DNA from: Burkholderiaceae bacterium
GTDB taxonomy: Bacteria > Pseudomonadota > Gammaproteobacteria > Burkholderiales > Burkholderiaceae
Reading direction: 5' to 3'
DNA length: 13,530 nt
Assembly: GCA_030151165.1 (NCBI GenBank)
Contig: JASLEM010000057.1
Span: 1-13,530, forward strand
Position 1 is the stretch's first letter. Every line of letters begins with the position of its first letter. A program made the position numbers and the translations under genes. Under the pieces are notes generated by a model. The model searched no databases and was not told the origin of the DNA. It saw nothing but the letters and a program-made list of their open reading frames with translations. Below are positions 1 to 6,854 of the stretch, piece by piece.

Positions 1-48
1 GCGGTGCTGCAGGTCACCGACATCAAGACCAACCACAACAAGTATTAC
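1..48 (+). CDS. Fragment of a WGR-domain protein (partial, cut at both ends)
   Basis: Plus frame 1 reads A-V-L-Q-V-T-D-I-K-T-N-H-N-K-Y-Y. This resembles the opening strand of WGR domains (pattern TDI..N.NKYY or NKFY), known from PARP-type and other nucleic-acid-associated proteins. After the Tyr-Tyr pair the expected continuation is lost, and the frame becomes the antisense of the lipoprotein gene on the other strand. Only about 16 residues are present, so the family call rests on a short but characteristic motif. It is probably a piece of another locus joined here (see findings) rather than an intact gene. Confidence 0.4.
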
Positions 49-249
49 GCACGAGGCGCCGGCGATGACGCTCTGGTTGGCCGGCTGCACGCTGATGGCC
101 GGCGCGATCGCGCTCGTGAAGCCGCCGCCGGGCACCGCGCCGCCGCCATTGCCGCCACCGCCGCATCCGTGCAGCAGGCCGACGACCGCCAAGGCCATGG
201 CCAGCTTGAGCAGTCGGCGCCTGCCGGCGGCGTCATTCTCGTGGAGCAT
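1..249 (-). CDS. Putative lipoprotein with start of an Ig-like repeat (3' truncated)
   Basis: The frame is open from ATG at 249 to the window edge. A GGAAGGA ribosome-binding site (about 256-262) sits correctly for this ATG; a second ATG at 255 lies too close to it. The product starts with a charged stretch (AAGRRRLLK), a hydrophobic core (LAMALAVVGLL) and a lipobox-like L-H-G-C, so it is likely exported and lipidated at Cys 29 or so. A Gly-rich linker follows (GGGGNGGG), then AISVQPANQSVIAGA, which is typical of the first strand of bacterial Ig-like repeats in secreted or surface proteins. From about position 52 to 1 the reading (SCVILVVVGLDVGD) no longer fits such a repeat and is antisense to the WGR fragment. 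The native gene is therefore probably much longer and cut here. Its function is unknown; a cell-surface role is inferred. Confidence 0.6.
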   Translation of the reverse strand, partial: MLHENDAAGRRRLLKLAMALAVVGLLHGCGGGGNGGGAVPGGGFTSAIAPAISVQPANQSVIAGASCVILVVVGLDVGDLQHR

Positions 250-305
250 TCGCATTCCTTCCTGGAGGCGCGACCGGCCTCGGACCCGCATGCTTGCACA
301 GGACC

Positions 306-345
306 GCCCGGGCCGCAACGCGACGAGCACCGGCAATGCCCGGGC
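306..345. repeat. Paired GCCCGGGC palindromes, possible hairpin
   Basis: The palindrome GCCCGGGC occurs at 306-313 and 338-345, 32 bp apart. With flanking GAC and GTC the copies can pair as an 11-bp stem with one bulged base. It lies just downstream of the epimerase gene stop (370, minus strand), so it could act as a terminator hairpin. There is no T tract, and such palindromes arise easily in DNA this GC-rich. Confidence 0.3.
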
Positions 346-369
346 GTCGCGCCGCCCCGACGCACCGCT

Positions 370-1407
370 TCAGCGGCCCTTCAGCAGGCCGTTGCGCATC
401 AGGCTCTCGGCGGTCGCGACGATCGCCTCGTCGTTCGAGCGCGGCGCCCAGCCGAGCACGCGGCGCGCCTTGTCGCTGGTCGCATTCTTCACCTTGCCGA
501 GCTCGGGCACGATCTGGCCGACCGAGGAATCGAACAGCGCGACGATGCGCAGCAGCCAGTCCGGCAGCGCGCGCGTGGGCACGCGGCGGGCGGCATCGCC
601 CAGCCGGCTCTTGAGCGTGCGGGCGATCGTCTGCAGCGAAACGAAGTCGCCCGCGACCGCGAGGAAGCGTTCGCCGGCGGCCTCGGGGTGGGTCATCGCG
701 CGCAGGTGGAGATCGGCGACGTCGCGCACGTCGACCACGCCGAAGACCAGGTTCGGCAGGCCGGGCAGGGCGCCGTCCATCATGCGCTTGACGATCTCGA
801 TGGACGTCGCGAAATCGCTGCCCAGCACCGGGCCGAAGATGCCGACCGGGTTGACGACGGCCAGCTCCATGTCGCCGCCTTCGCGCGCCATGAAGTCCCA
901 GGCCGCGCGCTCGGCGAGCGTCTTCGACTTCACATAGGGCGAGACGCCCGGGCCGGCCACGTCCGTCCAGTCGGACTCGGTGAACGCGGCACCCTTCATC
1001 GTGGTGCCGTAGCCGACGGCCGCGAACGACGACGTCAGCACCACGCGCTTCACGCCCGCGCCGCGCGCCGCGCGCAGCACGCGCAGCGCGCCTTCGCGCG
1101 CGGGGACGATCAGCTCGTTCTCGTCCTTGGGCACGGCGAGCGGGAAGGGCGAGGCGACGTGCAGCACGTAGTCGCAGCCGGCCACGGCCTCAGGCCAGCC
1201 GGCGTCGGAGGTGAGGTCGGCGGCCGCGAAGCCCAGCGCTGCGCCGGGGTCGGCGCCCGCGGACTTCAGCGTCGCGCGCACCTGCGGCTCGCGCGCCAGC
1301 GAGCGCACGGTGGTGCGCACGCGGTAGCCCGCATCGAGCAACTGGCGGATGCAATGCCCCGCCACGAAGCCGGAGCCGCCCGTCACCAGAACCAGTTCAC
1401 CGCTCAT
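370..1407 (-). CDS. NAD(P)-dependent epimerase/reductase (extended SDR, dihydroflavonol-reductase-like)
   Basis: The 345-residue product is an extended short-chain dehydrogenase/reductase, likely cytosolic, reducing an aldehyde or ketone with NAD(P)H. Visible hallmarks are the nucleotide-binding VTGGSGFVAGH at residues 8-18, Arg 35 in TTVRS (suggesting NADPH), DLT at 64-66, the Ser pair in LTSS (124-127), and the catalytic YxxxK as Y158-VKS-K162. PVGIFGP at 187-193 is typical of the dihydroflavonol 4-reductase/aldehyde reductase branch. The start ATG at 1407 is preceded by an AGAGAG ribosome-binding site (about 1415-1420) and directly begins the Rossmann strand; longer in-frame starts would only add leader sequence. 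It is divergent from a MerR-type regulator gene and carries a promoter of MerR architecture, so induction by that regulator in response to an electrophile or other stress is inferred. The substrate cannot be told from sequence. Confidence 0.9.
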   Translation of the reverse strand: MSGELVLVTGGSGFVAGHCIRQLLDAGYRVRTTVRSLAREPQVRATLKSAGADPGAALGFAAADLTSDAGWPEAVAGCDYVLHVASPFPLAVPKDENELIVPAREGALRVLRAARGAGVKRVVLTSSFAAVGYGTTMKGAAFTESDWTDVAGPGVSPYVKSKTLAERAAWDFMAREGGDMELAVVNPVGIFGPVLGSDFATSIEIVKRMMDGALPGLPNLVFGVVDVRDVADLHLRAMTHPEAAGERFLAVAGDFVSLQTIARTLKSRLGDAARRVPTRALPDWLLRIVALFDSSVGQIVPELGKVKNATSDKARRVLGWAPRSNDEAIVATAESLMRNGLLKGR

Positions 1408-1494
1408 CTCGAATCTCTCTTTGCATGGCTTGTTCGTTGAAAACTGCCCGGCTGACGCGAGTCGCCGCACGCGGGCCGTCCGAGTAATGCCAGA

Positions 1495-1525
1495 ATCGTA
1501 ATCTTGAAGTCAAGTTCAAGGTCAA
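1495..1525 (-). promoter_or_regulatory. MerR-type promoter of the epimerase gene, 19-bp spacer
   Basis: On the minus strand TTGACC (1520-1525) and TACGAT (1495-1500) are separated by exactly 19 bp. MerR-family activators characteristically act on promoters with 19-20 bp spacers, which they untwist. The predicted transcript start near 1488 leaves a leader of about 80 bases with the AGAGAG ribosome-binding site. Confidence 0.7.
1503..1520. promoter_or_regulatory. Dyad operator for the MerR-type regulator
   Basis: CTTGAA (1503-1508) and TTCAAG (1515-1520) form a perfect 6-bp inverted repeat with a 6-bp centre, located inside the 19-bp spacer of the epimerase promoter. This is the usual position of a MerR-family site. 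It lies 10 bp upstream of the regulator's own start codon, so autoregulation is likely. Confidence 0.7.
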
Positions 1526-1530
1526 GCCTC

Positions 1531-1980
1531 ATGAAGATCGGCGAACTCGCGAGCCAGACCGGCGTGGCGACCTCGGCCATCCGGTTCTACGAACGCAGCG
1601 GCCTGCTGCCCGCGGCCGAGCGCGGCCTCAACGGCTATCGCCACTACGGCGAGGGCGACGTGCAGCGGCTGCACCTGATCCGCATCGCGCAGTCGCTCGG
1701 CTTCTCGCTCGAGATCATGCGGCGCGTCTTCGACGAGCGGGATCACGTCGACGGCGAGCAGGTGCAGCGCACGCTCGACCTGCGGCTGCGCGAGATCGAC
1801 GAGCTGATGTCGACGCTGCGCAAGCAGCGCAAGGACCTGCTCGCCTTGCGCGAGACGCTGCGCGACGGCTGGGTCGCGGGCGAGTGCATCGACGCGACCG
1901 CGTTGTCGCAGGGCATGGCGACGCAGCCCCTGCGCGCGAGCCCGGCCGCCGGCAAGGCGCGGCGGCGCGCGGCGGGCTGA
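1531..1980 (+). CDS. MerR family transcriptional regulator
   Basis: The 149-residue protein has the MerR layout. A winged helix-turn-helix at residues 1-70 (MKIGELASQTGV, AIRFYERSGLL, NGYRHYGEGDVQRL) is followed by a dimerisation coiled coil at about 76-112 rich in Leu, Arg and Glu. The C-terminal tail contains one cysteine (C119) and ends in a basic Ala/Arg stretch. Metal-sensing members usually carry two or more conserved cysteines after the helix; with only one, and no large ligand domain, metal sensing is not supported. It resembles the SoxR/CueR-sized or MerR-like oxidoreductase-associated regulators. ATG 1531 is chosen because it starts exactly at the conserved MKIGE; an in-frame TTG at 1504 lies inside the operator. 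There is no good Shine-Dalgarno sequence. It most likely controls the divergent epimerase gene and itself. Confidence 0.92.
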   Translation: MKIGELASQTGVATSAIRFYERSGLLPAAERGLNGYRHYGEGDVQRLHLIRIAQSLGFSLEIMRRVFDERDHVDGEQVQRTLDLRLREIDELMSTLRKQRKDLLALRETLRDGWVAGECIDATALSQGMATQPLRASPAAGKARRRAAG

Positions 1981-2419
1981 GGCCGGCGCTGCGCCGACTC
2001 GCTGGAATCGCACCGAACCGCCGGTCGAAGCGGACACCTCCGGGAGGCGCCGAAGTGGCGATGTCGATCATCCGATGCCGGGTGCTCGTGGGCGCGCGGC
2101 TACTGGCCGCCGCCGACGACGATCGGCGCGACGACTCGCCCGGTGGGTGGTTCGGCGGTTGAGCGGCGCTGCGGGTTTGCCCCGGGCTTGAATCGATCGC
2201 GCGCGGCGCCAGTTGCGCTGCATGCTGTTCCCGAGCCATCCGAAGCCCGTCGGGCGCCGCCGCGAAGTCGCGAAGATGACCGTGCGCCAGGCGCAGCGCG
2301 AGCCGGTCGCGCCAGGGCACGTGCTGGTCGTCGCGACCAGGCCGCCGTCGCGCGGTGAGGCTGCCGTCGTCACCCGGGCGCCGGCCGACGGCGAGGCGCC
2401 GTCGTTGCCCGGCTGAGCG
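1981..2419. other. Convergent intergenic region, no gene recognised
   Basis: These 439 bases lie between the converging ends of the MerR-type gene and rlhA. Several frames are open for 60-100 codons on both strands, but all read as Arg/Ala/Pro-rich low-complexity sequence with no motif, no ribosome-binding site and no family resemblance, as expected from chance in GC-rich DNA. There is no hairpin with a T tract for either gene. It may hold a decayed gene, but nothing in it can be named. Confidence 0.5.
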
Positions 2420-4444
2420 TCAGTGGCCGGCGCGAGTCGCGGCCGGCCGCGTCTTGAAGAACGTCATCGGCACGGCCATCGCCTCGTTGATCACGTGCTT
2501 CTTGATCTTGCCGACGACGTGCATCTCGCACGGCTTGCAGTCGAACTTCAGCGTCAGCTTCTCGCTGCCATTCTGCAGCACCAGCGGCTCGGCGCGCACG
2601 GTGCCCTGGACGCCGGTGACGCCCTTGGCCTGCTTCGGGCACAGCGACATCGACCAGCGCACGCAGTGCTTGGTGATCATCAGGCTGACCTCGCCGAGCT
2701 CCTCGTGGCTCTCGTACGCGGCCTCGATGACCTTCACGCCGTGCTTCGCGTAGAAGTCGTGCGCGGGCTGGTTGTAGACGTTGGCGAGGTAGCTCAGCGA
2801 GTCGTCCGGATAGACCGCGGGCGGCTCGACCGGCGTGGCGCGTCGCAGGATCTCGCGGTCGGCCAGGCGCGTGGCCTCCAGGCGCTCGAGCGCGTCGCGG
2901 CGCAGCGCGTTGAGCTTGCTGGCCGGCACGAACCAGGGCTGCGACGTCGCGATCGTCAGCTCGCGCAGCGAGAAGATCGTGCCGCCGACCTTCGACAGGT
3001 GCTCGCGCAGCGTCGCGAGGCCGCGCTCGACGTCGCGTGACGGCTGCAGCGCCAGCTCGATGCTCGCCGAGGCCGCGAAGCCGCGTTCGTCGGTGACGTC
3101 GAGGCGCAGTCCGCCCGGCGCATCGGCCAGCGTCATCCACGCGCCGATCGTGCGCTCGGCCGACTTGCGCTCGAGCATCCGGTCCCACTGCATGTCGCGA
3201 TTGCGATGCAGCTGCGGCTTCGAGCGCAGGTCCTTCAGCTCGGTGATCGGCTGGTTGGGCTCGACGCGCCAGCGGTTCGCCGACGGGTTGTCACGTGAAG
3301 CGAGCTTCGTCACGACATTCGCCTGCAGGCCGACCAGTTCCTTCTGCAGGTCGAGGTAGGTCAGGCCGTCGCTGTTGTTCAGCACGGTGTCGGCGTCGTC
3401 GAGCTCGACCTCGAAGTGATCCGCCGCGACCTTGGTCACGTAGCCGAGGTGCAGGCCGGCGTGCTTGGGCGTGTCGAACGCGCCGATGTCCATCTGGCGG
3501 CCGTTGACGAAGTAGTCGGTCGACTCGCGGTTGAAGTTGCGGTCGGGGTCGGGCGTGAAGTTGAACGTGGCCTTGCCGGCCGACGACGCCTGCAGCTCGG
3601 GCCGGCGCTCCAGCATCTCGTCGATCTGGCGGCGGTAGTGGGCGGTGATGTTCTTCACATACCCCATGTCCTTGTAGCGACCCTCGATCTTGAAGCTGCG
3701 GATGCCGGCGTCGACCAGCGTGTCGAGGTTGGCGGACTGGTTGTTGTCCCTCATCGACAGCACGTGGCTGTCGTGCGCCACGATGCCGCCCTTGGCGTCG
3801 GTGACGGTGTAGGGCAGGCGGCAGGGCTGCGAGCAGTCGCCGCGGTTGGCGCTGCGGCCGGTGTGCGCGTGGCTGAGGTAGCACTGGCCGCTGTAGGCGA
3901 CGCACAGCGCGCCGTGGATGAAGAATTCGAGCGTCGCGTTGGGCGCGGCGGCCGCGACGGCGCGGATCTGGCGCAGGTCGAGCTCGCGCGCGAGCACCAT
4001 CTGCGAGAAGCCGACGTCCTGCAGGAACTTCGCCTTCTCGGGCGTGCGGATGTCGGTCTGCGTGCTGGCGTGCAGCTGGATCGGCGGCAGGTCGAGCATC
4101 AGCAGGCCCATGTCCTGCACGATCAGCGCGTCGGCGCCGGCCTCGTGCACCTGCCACGCCATCTTGCGCGCGTCCTCGAGCTCGTCGTCGCGCAGGATCG
4201 TGTTGAGCGTGATGAACACCTTGGCGCCGAAGCGATGCGCGTGGCGCGTGAGGCGCTCGATGTCGCGCAGGTCGTTGCCCGCCGACGCGCGCGCGCCGAA
4301 GGCCGGGCCGCCGATGTAGATCGCGTCCGCGCCGTGGTTGACGGCCTCGATGCCGATGTCGGCGTTCTTCGCCGGCGCGAGCAGCTCGATCTCGGTCGTG
4401 TGCGCGGGTGCCGCGGAGGCGAAAGTGAAGGGGGACGAATGCAT
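2420..4444 (-). CDS. rlhA: 23S rRNA 5-hydroxycytidine synthase RlhA (U32 peptidase-like family)
   Basis: The 674-residue product matches the long U32 family member RlhA (formerly YdcP, about 650 residues in Escherichia coli), which hydroxylates C2501 of 23S rRNA near the peptidyl transferase centre. The N-terminal barrel begins with IELLAPAKNADIGIEAVNHGADAIYIG-type sequence at about 19-45. The U32 signature is at about 173-191 (EFFIHGALC, then AYSGQCYLS). C181, C188, C204 and C208 form a four-cysteine set of the kind that ligates an iron-sulfur cluster in relatives such as UbiU/UbiV. The C-terminal region carries C594, C602 and the pair C636/C639 (DCKPCEMHV), typical of the long RlhA type and absent from short U32 proteins. 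Family annotations as peptidase or collagenase are probably misleading here. The start ATG at 4444 lacks a clear Shine-Dalgarno sequence. The gene stands alone. Confidence 0.9.
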   Translation of the reverse strand: MHSSPFTFASAAPAHTTEIELLAPAKNADIGIEAVNHGADAIYIGGPAFGARASAGNDLRDIERLTRHAHRFGAKVFITLNTILRDDELEDARKMAWQVHEAGADALIVQDMGLLMLDLPPIQLHASTQTDIRTPEKAKFLQDVGFSQMVLARELDLRQIRAVAAAAPNATLEFFIHGALCVAYSGQCYLSHAHTGRSANRGDCSQPCRLPYTVTDAKGGIVAHDSHVLSMRDNNQSANLDTLVDAGIRSFKIEGRYKDMGYVKNITAHYRRQIDEMLERRPELQASSAGKATFNFTPDPDRNFNRESTDYFVNGRQMDIGAFDTPKHAGLHLGYVTKVAADHFEVELDDADTVLNNSDGLTYLDLQKELVGLQANVVTKLASRDNPSANRWRVEPNQPITELKDLRSKPQLHRNRDMQWDRMLERKSAERTIGAWMTLADAPGGLRLDVTDERGFAASASIELALQPSRDVERGLATLREHLSKVGGTIFSLRELTIATSQPWFVPASKLNALRRDALERLEATRLADREILRRATPVEPPAVYPDDSLSYLANVYNQPAHDFYAKHGVKVIEAAYESHEELGEVSLMITKHCVRWSMSLCPKQAKGVTGVQGTVRAEPLVLQNGSEKLTLKFDCKPCEMHVVGKIKKHVINEAMAVPMTFFKTRPAATRAGH

Positions 4445-4644
4445 GGCGGCGGGCGAGGTGCGGGCGGGCGGACGACGATGCGAGTCGCGTCGAGGGCGCC
4501 TGGGCAGGCGGTCGGTCGCTCGCGGGGAGAACGGCGGGGCCGCGGGGTCGCGTGCCGGGCGCCGTGGCGGGCCGGGCGCTGGCGCCCGTGGCTCGCTGGA
4601 AGTAGGGAGGTGGCCTCGTTCGGGAGGCCTGCGCGGAATGGCGA

Positions 4645-4650
4645 ATTATC
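4645..4650 (-). promoter_or_regulatory. Possible -10 element upstream of rlhA
   Basis: The minus strand reads GATAAT here, a 5/6 match to the -10 consensus in an otherwise very GC-rich 274-bp divergent spacer (4445-4718). No good -35 is visible at 16-18 bp. Use of this site would give rlhA a leader of about 195 bases, in which I see no riboswitch. Confidence 0.3.
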
Positions 4651-4704
4651 GCAGGAGCGCGCGTTTTCTGCACCTGGGGCCATGCCGCCGACACGAACCC
4701 GGCC

Positions 4705-4710
4705 TAGACT
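4705..4710 (+). promoter_or_regulatory. -10-like TAGACT just before a GTG start
   Basis: TAGACT lies 8 bases before the GTG at 4719, the spacing at which transcription would start at or next to the start codon. No -35 at a normal distance is visible. It is listed because the same arrangement recurs at 6018-6030 and 12154-12166. Confidence 0.35.
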
Positions 4711-4718
4711 TCCCGACC

Positions 4719-5450
4719 GTGCCGTCCTCGCTTCGATCCGTCCTCGTCGACCGCGTCCGCGCCGCCGCGCGCGACAACGCCCGTCCCGCGCTGCTGATGT
4801 TGGGCGTGGCGGCAGCGTTGCTGCTCGGCTGGGCGTTCTGGCCGGCGGCGCACGAGGCGCTCGACCGGCTGATGGCGTTGAAGCTGGCGTGGGGCCTCGG
4901 CTACTCGTTCCTGACGGGCGCGCTGTTCGCGGGCCTGCTGCCGCGCCTGGTGATGCATGCGACCGGCCAGGGCCGCGGCGCGCGAGGCCCGGTCGTGGCC
5001 GAGCTGGTCTTCGCGATGGGCTTCTGGGGCTGGCGCGGCATCGAGATCGACGCGTTCTACCACCTGCAGGCGCAGTGGTTTGGCGAGGCCGCCTCCTGGC
5101 GCGCGGTGCTGGCGAAGACGGCCGTCGACCAGTTCGTCTACAGCCCGCTGTGGGCCGTGCCGGAGATCGCGCTGGCCTACGCGTGGAAGGACGCCGGCTT
5201 CTCGCTGCGGCGCCTGCGCGCGCAGCTCGACCGCGATTTCCTCGCGTTGCGCCTGCCCTCCGCGATGCTCGGCAACGCGATGGTGTGGCTGCCGGCCGTC
5301 ATCGTGGTCTACCTGCTGCCGACGGCGCTGCAGCAGCCGGTGTCCAACCTCGTGGCGACGTTCTGGGTGCTGCTGATGGTGGTGCTGCTGTCGCGCGACA
5401 AGCCGCCGGCCGAGCCGACGCCCGCGGTGATCCTTCAGGACACCATGTAG
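4719..5450 (+). CDS. Mpv17/PMP22-like integral membrane protein
   Basis: The 243-residue protein has about four hydrophobic segments: 24-41, 56-76, 93-106 with a break, and two C-terminal ones at 183-203 and 208-226. Its second half follows the eukaryotic Mpv17/PMP22 layout. A G-x-E-I-D-A-F-Y-H-L-Q segment (108-117) is followed by W-F-G (120-122), then K133 with the VDQFVYSP motif at 136-143, then W190-L-P, YLLP at 198-201, and N210 with FW at 215-216. Mpv17 proteins are small organelle membrane proteins, some proposed to form channels; bacterial members are little studied. The GTG start at 4719 precedes the first membrane segment by about 23 residues; upstream in-frame codons read as low complexity. 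Its last 16 bases overlap the end of the convergent thioesterase gene. The family call is by motif order only, and the substrate is unknown. Confidence 0.7.
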   Translation: MPSSLRSVLVDRVRAAARDNARPALLMLGVAAALLLGWAFWPAAHEALDRLMALKLAWGLGYSFLTGALFAGLLPRLVMHATGQGRGARGPVVAELVFAMGFWGWRGIEIDAFYHLQAQWFGEAASWRAVLAKTAVDQFVYSPLWAVPEIALAYAWKDAGFSLRRLRAQLDRDFLALRLPSAMLGNAMVWLPAVIVVYLLPTALQQPVSNLVATFWVLLMVVLLSRDKPPAEPTPAVILQDTM

Positions 5451-5977
5451 GCCGCCGCGCCCGTGGCGATCAGCTCGCCGCTGTCGTTGACGAGCCGCAT
5501 CTGCACCGAGCCGACGCGCCCGCCGAGCCGCGTCACCTCGGCGCTCGCGACGAAGTGCCGGCCGACGCCCTGGCGCAGGAAGTCGATGCGCAGGTCGATC
5601 GTGCCCATGCGCGCGAAGCGCTGCAGCACCTGCTCGGCGGTGTCGGCCGGGTGCTTCTCGGCGATGGCCGCCATCAGCGCGAGGCCGCCGGTGGCGTCGA
5701 GCGCGGCGCTGATCACGCCGCCGTGCAGCCGGCCGTAGAGGAAGTGCCCGACGAGTTCGGGGCGCATGTCGAAGCGCAGCAACGGGGTGGGCATCGCGAT
5801 CGACTCGACGCGCAGGCCCAGCACCTCGTTGAAGCGGATGCGCTGCTCGAACATGTCGGTCAGCAGCGCGACGAAGCGCGCCTGCTCGGCGGGGCTGCGG
5901 TGCGTCGCGGTCGTGTCGGCAGGGACGGCGGACGTTGGCGGCGTGGTGGAAGCGGGATCGTCGGAACGGTGAGGCAT
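5435..5977 (-). CDS. yigI: YigI-type acyl-CoA thioesterase (hotdog fold)
   Basis: From residue 38 on, the 180-residue protein follows Escherichia coli YigI, described as a medium/long-chain acyl-CoA thioesterase. Matching blocks are FNEVLGL (49-55), LHGGVISAALDATGG (84-98, the hotdog helix with the HGG turn and an Asp at 94), RMGTIDLRIDFLRQG (123-137) and the C-terminal ATGAAAYMV (171-179). It would hydrolyse acyl-CoA to free acid and CoA in the cytosol. The first 37 residues are a Pro/Ser/Thr/Ala-rich extension with no counterpart in YigI. The start at 5977 is the furthest ATG; no Shine-Dalgarno sequence is visible, so the true start may lie further in. It is convergent with the Mpv17-like gene (16-bp overlap of the ends) and divergent from the acyltransferase-like gene, with very little room for a promoter. 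Confidence 0.88.
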   Translation of the reverse strand: MPHRSDDPASTTPPTSAVPADTTATHRSPAEQARFVALLTDMFEQRIRFNEVLGLRVESIAMPTPLLRFDMRPELVGHFLYGRLHGGVISAALDATGGLALMAAIAEKHPADTAEQVLQRFARMGTIDLRIDFLRQGVGRHFVASAEVTRLGGRVGSVQMRLVNDSGELIATGAAAYMVS

Positions 5978-5991
5978 GGGGCGCGATGTTA

Positions 5992-6023
5992 GCGACAGAT
6001 CGGCGCGGGCATTGAGGTATGGT
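5992..6023 (+). promoter_or_regulatory. Possible promoter of the acyltransferase-rlmB pair
   Basis: GCGACA (5992-5997) and TATGGT (6018-6023) resemble -35 and -10 elements with a long 20-bp spacer. TATGGT is 6 bases before the GTG at 6030, so the transcript could begin at the start codon. Support is weak on the -35 side. Confidence 0.35.
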
Positions 6024-6029
6024 CCCCAG

Positions 6030-6854
6030 GTGACCGCCTCGACTCCCCTGACCGCGCCCGCCGGCGCCGCCGCGACGCGCGCCGACGCCGCCGCGCCGTC
6101 GCGCGCCGATCGCTTCGACCGCCTCGACGCCTGGCGCGGCATCGCCATCGTCTGGATGGCGTGCTTCCATTGCTCGTTCGACCTGAACATGAACGGGTTC
6201 CTGCGGCCGGCGCAGAACTTCCTCGGCGACCCGTTCTGGACGACGCAGCGCGCCTGCATCGTCTCGCTGTTCCTGCTCGGCGCGGGCGCGAGCCAGGCGG
6301 TGGCGGTCGACGCCGGCCAGACGTGGCGGCGCTTCTGGCGCCGCTGGGCGCAGGTCGCCGGGTGCGCGGTGCTGGTGTCCGCGGCGACGATCCCGATGTT
6401 CCCCGAGAGCTGGATCAGCTTCGGCGTGCTGCACGGCATCGCCGTGATGCTGCTCGTGCTGCGCGCGCTCGGCACGTGGCTGCCGCCCGCGCGTCTCGCG
6501 CGCGCGCCCGTCGCGTTCGCCGCGGTGGCGCTCGTCGCCGCGGGCGCGTGGACGCTGCACGACGTCGTGCAGAGCGCGTTCTTCGACACCCGCCTCACCA
6601 ACTGGCTGGGCCTCGTCACGCAGCTGCCGTACACGGAGGACTACGTGCCCGTGTTCCCGTGGCTCGGCATGATGCTGGCCGGCTACCTCGTCGCGAGCCT
6701 GCTGCTCGTGCACGGCCGCGCGCTGATGACGGGCCCGGTGCCTTCCCTCGTGCGACCGCTGGCCGTGCTCGGTCGCTGGTCGCTCAGTTTCTACATGCTG
6801 CACCAGCCGATCCTGATAGGCTCGCTGCTTCTTTCCAGAATGGTCTTCCCATGA
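6030..6854 (+). CDS. DUF1624 / heparan-alpha-glucosaminide N-acetyltransferase-like membrane protein
   Basis: The 274-residue polytopic membrane protein begins its domain at RFDRLDAWRGIAIVWMACFH (28-47), the opening of the HGSNAT catalytic/DUF1624 family. Family members move acyl groups across or at membranes onto sugars. H47, DLN (51-53), DPFWTTQR (67-74), GVLHGIAV (132-139), PWLGMMLAGY (210-219) and YMLHQPILIG (255-264) are characteristic. About seven hydrophobic stretches are visible between 36 and 272. GTG 6030 is chosen because it follows a -10-like element and keeps a short Ala/Thr-rich leader; the alternative ATG at 5976 adds 18 residues and would overlap the start codon of the divergent thioesterase gene. 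It overlaps rlmB by four bases (ATGA), so the two are probably co-translated. The acceptor is unknown; cell-envelope glycan acylation is inferred. Confidence 0.85.
   Translation: MTASTPLTAPAGAAATRADAAAPSRADRFDRLDAWRGIAIVWMACFHCSFDLNMNGFLRPAQNFLGDPFWTTQRACIVSLFLLGAGASQAVAVDAGQTWRRFWRRWAQVAGCAVLVSAATIPMFPESWISFGVLHGIAVMLLVLRALGTWLPPARLARAPVAFAAVALVAAGAWTLHDVVQSAFFDTRLTNWLGLVTQLPYTEDYVPVFPWLGMMLAGYLVASLLLVHGRALMTGPVPSLVRPLAVLGRWSLSFYMLHQPILIGSLLLSRMVFP

Noticed and set aside
4..1440. Long plus-strand frame opposite the epimerase gene
   Set aside because: Only the first 16 residues look like protein (the WGR fragment); the rest is antisense to a gene with an intact SDR fold signature.
2017..2160. 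Matching CCGAACC/GGTTCGG and AACCGCC/GGCGGTT segments in the convergent gap
   Set aside because: The matches are short and out of register, so no convincing inverted repeat or terminator can be built.
4445..4640. Possible structured RNA or riboswitch in the long rlhA leader
   Set aside because: GC-rich pairing can be drawn anywhere here, and I recognise no known RNA motif.
5975..5978. CATG as shared start codons of two divergent genes (minus ATG 5977, plus ATG 5976)
   Set aside because: For the plus-strand gene the GTG at 6030 fits the promoter-like element better; the ATG at 5976 would leave no room for any promoter.
3416..5992. Very long open frame on the plus strand (about 850 codons) across rlhA, the Mpv17-like and the thioesterase genes
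   Set aside because: It is a shadow frame of GC-rich coding DNA: low-complexity Ala/Arg/Gly/Val product, no motif, and antisense to clear genes.
6019..6033. Four-codon leader ORF (ATG ... TGA) overlapping the GTG start at 6030
   Set aside because: It has no adequate ribosome-binding site spacing, and its ATG lies inside the likely -10 element; probably chance.
4704..6803. Long open frame on the minus strand (about 700 codons)
   Set aside because: Composition is His/Arg/Ala-rich without family resemblance, and it covers several convincing genes on the other strand.
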